Positions 60,781 through 64,000 of a stretch of 64,000 nucleotides of DNA are shown here, piece by piece (within the stretch, counting starts at the first letter, position 1; each line of letters opens with the position of its first letter). The notes under the pieces were generated by a model, which was given only the letters and a program-made list of their open reading frames with translations, ran no database searches and had not been told where the DNA came from. The stretch comes from Flavobacteriales bacterium (GTDB lineage Bacteria > Bacteroidota > Bacteroidia > Flavobacteriales_G > Salibacteraceae), in assembly GCA_020435995.1 (NCBI GenBank), contig JAGQYO010000001.1:62001-126000 (forward strand), given 5' to 3'. Made by a program: the position numbers and the translations under genes.

Positions 60781-61356
60781 TTATTTACCGAATCCAATAC
60801 CTAGGGTAGGTCTAAAAAAGAATCCATAATCAGCATAAAATGCGGATCCAAGATATTGACCAAAGGCACCGTACTTTTCTTCATTATATCGGAACGCTCC
60901 GAAACCAGTTTGTATCCCTAAATCGATTACTACTGAGCCTTGCTGAATAACATACCCAAAGTGTCCACCTAATTCGGTTTGCACCCCTACATCTTTTGGA
61001 ATTCCTATTCCGAGTCCAATTCCAGTATAAGGTCCTTTGAAAGACTTGTCGAAATATTGTCTAAAATAGGGGGTAAAATGGAAAACTTCATTGAAATGAG
61101 GCTCATTTCTTTTTTGATCGGCAGCGTCATCAAATCGCGACATATATTGAAAATTAATACCGAATGTAGAACTGAAACGGATTCGTTTTTCGGCGTTAAT
61201 TCCAAAAGTGCTGCTGTTGGTTCTCATTCCTGAGAAAGAAAAAAACTGATAAGCACCAGTTCCGCGTATACTGAAGTCAAGTTCTTCTTGAGCATGGGCA
61301 TGGATAAAGAAGGAAGCGCAGAGGGCAATCAATAGATATTTTTTCATTTTCATCAA
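60781..61356 (-). CDS. Outer-membrane beta-barrel protein, unknown function
   Basis: A 191-residue protein with a signal peptide ending at about residue 22 (HAHAQ). The mature chain consists of alternating aromatic/glycine strands (for example YTGIGLGIGIPKDVG and QYLGSAFYADYG) ending in GIGFGK, suggesting a small outer-membrane barrel of perhaps 8 strands. No family is recognised. The C-terminal residue is Lys rather than Phe, so a small secreted beta-sandwich is also possible. It lies 64 bp upstream of the T9SS cargo and 39 bp after the YceI-like gene, in the same direction. Confidence 0.68.
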   Translation of the reverse strand: MMKMKKYLLIALCASFFIHAHAQEELDFSIRGTGAYQFFSFSGMRTNSSTFGINAEKRIRFSSTFGINFQYMSRFDDAADQKRNEPHFNEVFHFTPYFRQYFDKSFKGPYTGIGLGIGIPKDVGVQTELGGHFGYVIQQGSVVIDLGIQTGFGAFRYNEEKYGAFGQYLGSAFYADYGFFFRPTLGIGFGK

Positions 61357-61395
61357 TTTTAATTAAAGCAAATATAAGTCGTAATACAATTGCGA

Positions 61396-61956
61396 TTATC
61401 TCAAACTAGCTGACAGAAATTGGGTAAATTCAAAAGCAATTTTGTCACCGATATTTGGAAAAATATCATGGAGTTTGTGATCGTCAACGTTGAGCTCTCC
61501 AGTGCCTGTAATGGAGTAAGTATTGTTGTCATTTGTTTTTTTATTGGTCACAATTAGGGTGATAAGTACATTGGATTCTTGGTTGTTAAAAGTTACAACT
61601 GCCTGTGCTTCTATTACTTCATTATAACGGCTCTGGTACTGGAGTCTGCTTACATCAACTTCTGCAAGCATTTCAATTAGCCCGAGGTTAGATTTTTCCA
61701 ATTGTTGGTTAAATTCAATGTTATCGGTAATTATGGTATGAGGATCTAACGATATAAACATTTGGGTTCCTCCTTGTGAGTAATCGATTTTTGCATCGGT
61801 AGAATTACCCCTAATGGCCACATCGTCTTTGGTGGATGTTTGAATAAAAGTATGGACTTTGCCAGCCTGTGTATAACGCTGGCCCATGGCGTTTGAAACC
61901 AAAAAACCCGCGAAACACCAAAAAAGAATAAGTTTTATTGGATTCATACTCTGCAC
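61396..61956 (-). CDS. Exported protein, YceI-like fold suspected
   Basis: A 186-residue protein with a signal peptide ending near VSNAMG (about residue 25). The remainder, including HTIITDNIEFNQQLEKSNL, MLAEVDVSRLQYQSRY, GTGELNVDDHKLHD and a C-terminal IAFEFTQFLSA strand, resembles the lipocalin-like YceI family, which binds polyisoprenoids or amide ligands in the periplasm. The match is weak and from pattern only. It follows the HupE-like gene with only 3 bp between them, so it is very likely co-transcribed and may act with it. Confidence 0.5.
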   Translation of the reverse strand: MQSMNPIKLILFWCFAGFLVSNAMGQRYTQAGKVHTFIQTSTKDDVAIRGNSTDAKIDYSQGGTQMFISLDPHTIITDNIEFNQQLEKSNLGLIEMLAEVDVSRLQYQSRYNEVIEAQAVVTFNNQESNVLITLIVTNKKTNDNNTYSITGTGELNVDDHKLHDIFPNIGDKIAFEFTQFLSASLR

Positions 61957-61959
61957 TTT

Positions 61960-62526
61960 TTATATGGCATCAAAGATAAAGAAGATACTTCCTAAAATAA
62001 TAAGGACATTAGTTACTTTAAAAAGTAGTCCTGAATTTTCGGGATAGAAATATAAATAGGTTTCACGAATTCCAAGAAATCCAACCACTATTAATAGTTG
62101 TCCAATTTCTAATCCTAAATTGAATGCGAACAATGCGCTTCCAACGCTTGATTCTGACCCCAGCAATGCACTTAAATAATTCGAAAATCCAAGCCCATGA
62201 ACAAGCCCGAATAGCAAAGGAATCCAGTAAATGAATACCGTTTGGGGTGATTCTTTTTTCCACAGATTAAAGCTTGAAGTTAAAAGTATGCTAAGAGGTA
62301 TAAAAAGCTCGACCCAATAACTCGAAATTTGTACAATAGAAAATACTGAAAGCGCTAGACTAATGGAATGGCCCAATGTAAAAGCTGTTACTAAAATAGT
62401 GAGCTGACGAATTTTGTGAAGTGGAAATAGCGTGCAAAGTGAAATAACAAAAAGCATGTGGTCGGCGCCATTAAAATCGAGAATGTGTTCTAAACCAATT
62501 TTGATATATATCCAAAAACTATCCAC
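61960..62526 (-). CDS. HupE/UreJ-like membrane protein
   Basis: A 188-residue integral membrane protein with about five or six helices. The motifs GLEHILDFNGADHMLFVIS near the N-terminus, TAFTLGHSISLALS in the second helix pair and LVHGLGFSNYL in the middle are the metal-binding His/Asp-rich signatures of HupE/UreJ proteins. Those proteins are linked to nickel uptake for hydrogenases or ureases; here no hydrogenase or urease gene is near, and many Bacteroidota members have unknown substrates. It sits between the MORN gene (26 bp) and the YceI-like gene (3 bp) in the same operon-like run. Confidence 0.85.
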   Translation of the reverse strand: MDSFWIYIKIGLEHILDFNGADHMLFVISLCTLFPLHKIRQLTILVTAFTLGHSISLALSVFSIVQISSYWVELFIPLSILLTSSFNLWKKESPQTVFIYWIPLLFGLVHGLGFSNYLSALLGSESSVGSALFAFNLGLEIGQLLIVVGFLGIRETYLYFYPENSGLLFKVTNVLIILGSIFFIFDAI

Positions 62527-62552
62527 TTCCGAAAATAAAATTAGTCCCGAGG

Positions 62553-63494
62553 CTAATTATTTGATTTGAGCCAAAAGTCATGCTCGGTTTCGATTAGGTC
62601 CAGTTCTATTATCAAAGATTGCTCTTCTACTTTATCAGCGCCATGCATCTCCGCTAAGCTGAGATCAAATGTGTTAGATTCTTGATAGATGGTAGAGGCG
62701 AACATGCGCTGCTCAAATAATTGGTCAAGCGACTTTACTTCAACACCCTCAAGGTTGGTAACTACCGCCATTTGGGCTAAATAAGGTTGAATATTGGGGT
62801 AATACAGCCAAAACAGATCGGTTCCGTTACTTACCGGACATATTCCTATAATTTGTGAAAGCATCATGTTCAAGGATTGATCAAAATAATACTCTTCTTT
62901 AATTTTAAATGCGGTAACCTGAATCGACTTTAGTTCATCATGTAGTTCTAAAAGCGAGTCTGCAAATTCGTCATTTCTTGGAGCGTATGCTTGAATCTGC
63001 TTCTGAATAACACCCGAATACAAGGTTTTATATAAATATTCGTCGTTAAAAAGTAGCGGATTGTCTTTTTTGTCGATTGTTCTCCAAATTCGTTTCGACC
63101 ACAAAATATTTTTTTCATCAATTTTAGGATATTCTACATATCCATCAGGATTCATTTGAAAAACGGATTGGAGATAAGCATCGTCTTTTTTTACTGGAAG
63201 TATTTGGGAGAAGTGCAGAGGGGAAGAATAATCTCTTTCAACTTTTTTTTGCCCCGTCTCGTTGTAAATTATCCATTTCCCTGTACGACAATTGGATTTA
63301 AACACGCCTGTTGCTTTAAGTTGTCCTCCCTTGTAAAAAGATTTGTATTCCCCTTGTAGTTTTCCATGGTTAATATGAAATACCACCTCGCCACTTTTTG
63401 ATTTGGCTTTTGTCTTTTCTTGGCCGAGGCAAGGAATATCTACAACCAAAATTGATAAAATTACGAGTGTTGCTGAAGTTATATACGGATTCAT
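62553..63494 (-). CDS. Exported MORN-type repeat protein
   Basis: A 313-residue protein with a signal peptide ending near PCLGQ (about residue 25). A short MORN-variant block follows (GKLQGEYKSFYKGGQLKATGVFKSNCRTGKWIIYNETGQKK), then a larger domain of mixed helices and strands that I do not recognise (for example ILWSKRIWRTIDKKDNPLLFNDE). It is the third YwqK-like protein in the window; the others lie at 26-29 kb. It starts a minus-strand run ending in the sigma/anti-sigma pair, with the HupE-like gene 26 bp downstream. No known activity. Confidence 0.72.
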   Translation of the reverse strand: MNPYITSATLVILSILVVDIPCLGQEKTKAKSKSGEVVFHINHGKLQGEYKSFYKGGQLKATGVFKSNCRTGKWIIYNETGQKKVERDYSSPLHFSQILPVKKDDAYLQSVFQMNPDGYVEYPKIDEKNILWSKRIWRTIDKKDNPLLFNDEYLYKTLYSGVIQKQIQAYAPRNDEFADSLLELHDELKSIQVTAFKIKEEYYFDQSLNMMLSQIIGICPVSNGTDLFWLYYPNIQPYLAQMAVVTNLEGVEVKSLDQLFEQRMFASTIYQESNTFDLSLAEMHGADKVEEQSLIIELDLIETEHDFWLKSNN

Positions 63495-63506
63495 TTTAAG
63501 CGAAAT

Positions 63507-64000
63507 TTATAATGGTTTTACAACCATATCTTGATATGGGTAAATCTCACTAAACAAACGGCTTTCTGTGGCATTAATATTCTTAATAACATGATGCCTG
63601 CGAAGGTCATCGGGATGTTCCAGCCCAATCGCTCCCACGATTTCCATAGCTGCTTTTACCGTGTTTTTCTGAAAATTGGTAACACGTACCGATTTGTCCT
63701 TAACGTCTAGCCCTTTTATCAACTCAGGGTCTTGTGTGGCCACGCCCGTGGGGCAATTATTGGTATTACATCGCTGGGCTTGTATACAACCAATGGCGAG
63801 CATCATGGCACGAGCACTGTTACATAAATCGGCACCAAGAGCTAAGAAACGAACCATTGATGATCCGCTGATAATTTTACCACTGCAAATAATTTTTATA
63901 TGCTCGCGCAAACCCCGCGCAAATAAGGTGTCAACTACAAATACCAACCCTCGCTCCAAGGGAATTCCCATGTGGTCGGCAAATTCGGGAGGGGCAGCCC
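63507..64000 (-). CDS. FMN-binding glutamate synthase-family protein (partial, C-terminal)
   Basis: The frame is open to the right edge, so the N-terminus lies outside the window; 164 residues are visible. They include PPEFADHMGIPLERGL, ICSGKIISGSSMVRFLALGADLCNSARAMMLAIGC, and the cysteine-rich CIQAQRCNTNNCPTGVATQDPEL, which coordinates the 3Fe-4S cluster in GltB-type enzymes. This is the FMN-binding alpha/beta-barrel of glutamate synthase-like proteins. In Bacteroidota this is often a stand-alone roughly 500-residue family member rather than full GltB; which one applies cannot be seen. It lies 12 bp upstream of the MORN gene. Confidence 0.85.
   Translation of the reverse strand, partial: AAPPEFADHMGIPLERGLVFVVDTLFARGLREHIKIICSGKIISGSSMVRFLALGADLCNSARAMMLAIGCIQAQRCNTNNCPTGVATQDPELIKGLDVKDKSVRVTNFQKNTVKAAMEIVGAIGLEHPDDLRRHHVIKNINATESRLFSEIYPYQDMVVKPL

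Noticed and set aside
1-64000. CRISPR array, prophage or insertion sequence
   Set aside because: No regularly spaced direct repeats, transposase, integrase or phage structural genes were seen anywhere in the window.

Overview
This window comes from a bacterium of the phylum Bacteroidota, most likely a Flavobacteriales relative (the phylum is clear, the order is inferred). The signs are several secreted proteins with Type IX secretion system (T9SS) C-terminal sorting domains, a PorZ-like T9SS component, a probable GldH gliding lipoprotein, DUF4175, MORN-type YwqK-like proteins, a dual-membrane anti-sigma factor, Bacteroidota-style -7 boxes (TAnnTTTG), and few visible Shine-Dalgarno sequences. 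Base composition is moderately AT-rich throughout. I saw no insertion sequence, prophage, integrase or CRISPR array, so this reads as ordinary chromosome with a few odd local structures.

Layout. 0-5 kb: end of a GT2 glycosyltransferase, a PKD lipoprotein, the scoAB CoA-transferase pair and a class A penicillin-binding protein. 5-12 kb: a MarR regulator with a candidate operator, a 1478-residue AsmA-like protein, and divergent aroA-pabA/trpG. 12-13.3 kb: a structured-RNA and palindrome-rich patch with a tRNA-Val carrying a hairpin insertion in its D-loop, gldH, a CAT-anticodon tRNA with a partial copy of its 3' end, and a 35-bp palindrome. 13-22 kb: HAD hydrolase, methylmalonyl-CoA epimerase, a DAO-family flavoenzyme and two giant secreted lamin-tail proteins. 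21.6-30.9 kb: asd with a Crp/Fnr regulator and an FNR-type box, DinB-like, PLP enzyme, DMP19, two MORN proteins, rpiB and a nuclease-like protein. 31-44 kb is housekeeping: tRNA-Cys, folB, gltX, DUF4175, HATPase, ybeY, mnmG bracketed by parS-like sites, tRNA-Arg, ileS, dksA-like and lspA. 44-57 kb: YfhO-like membrane protein, PorZ, dxr, rseP, a PNGase F-like T9SS cargo, a four-EF-hand protein, a conserved secreted protein and an ALDH7-type dehydrogenase. 57-63.5 kb: a tight minus-strand run ending in an ECF sigma factor and its dual-membrane anti-sigma/beta-barrel partner, with a T9SS cargo gene immediately upstream. The window closes inside an FMN-binding glutamate synthase-family gene.

How the genes work together. 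Envelope biogenesis dominates: PBP1A makes peptidoglycan, LspA matures lipoproteins, RseP performs intramembrane proteolysis, PorZ serves the T9SS that would export the cargo proteins, and the ECF sigma/anti-sigma pair probably reports on the outer membrane. Metabolic genes cover the shikimate/chorismate route, the aspartate family (asd), isoprenoids (dxr), pentose phosphate (rpiB), folate (folB) and acyl-CoA metabolism (scoAB, mce). The most unusual feature is the tRNA-Val gene whose cloverleaf is otherwise intact but whose D-loop holds a palindromic insert of about 33 nt.
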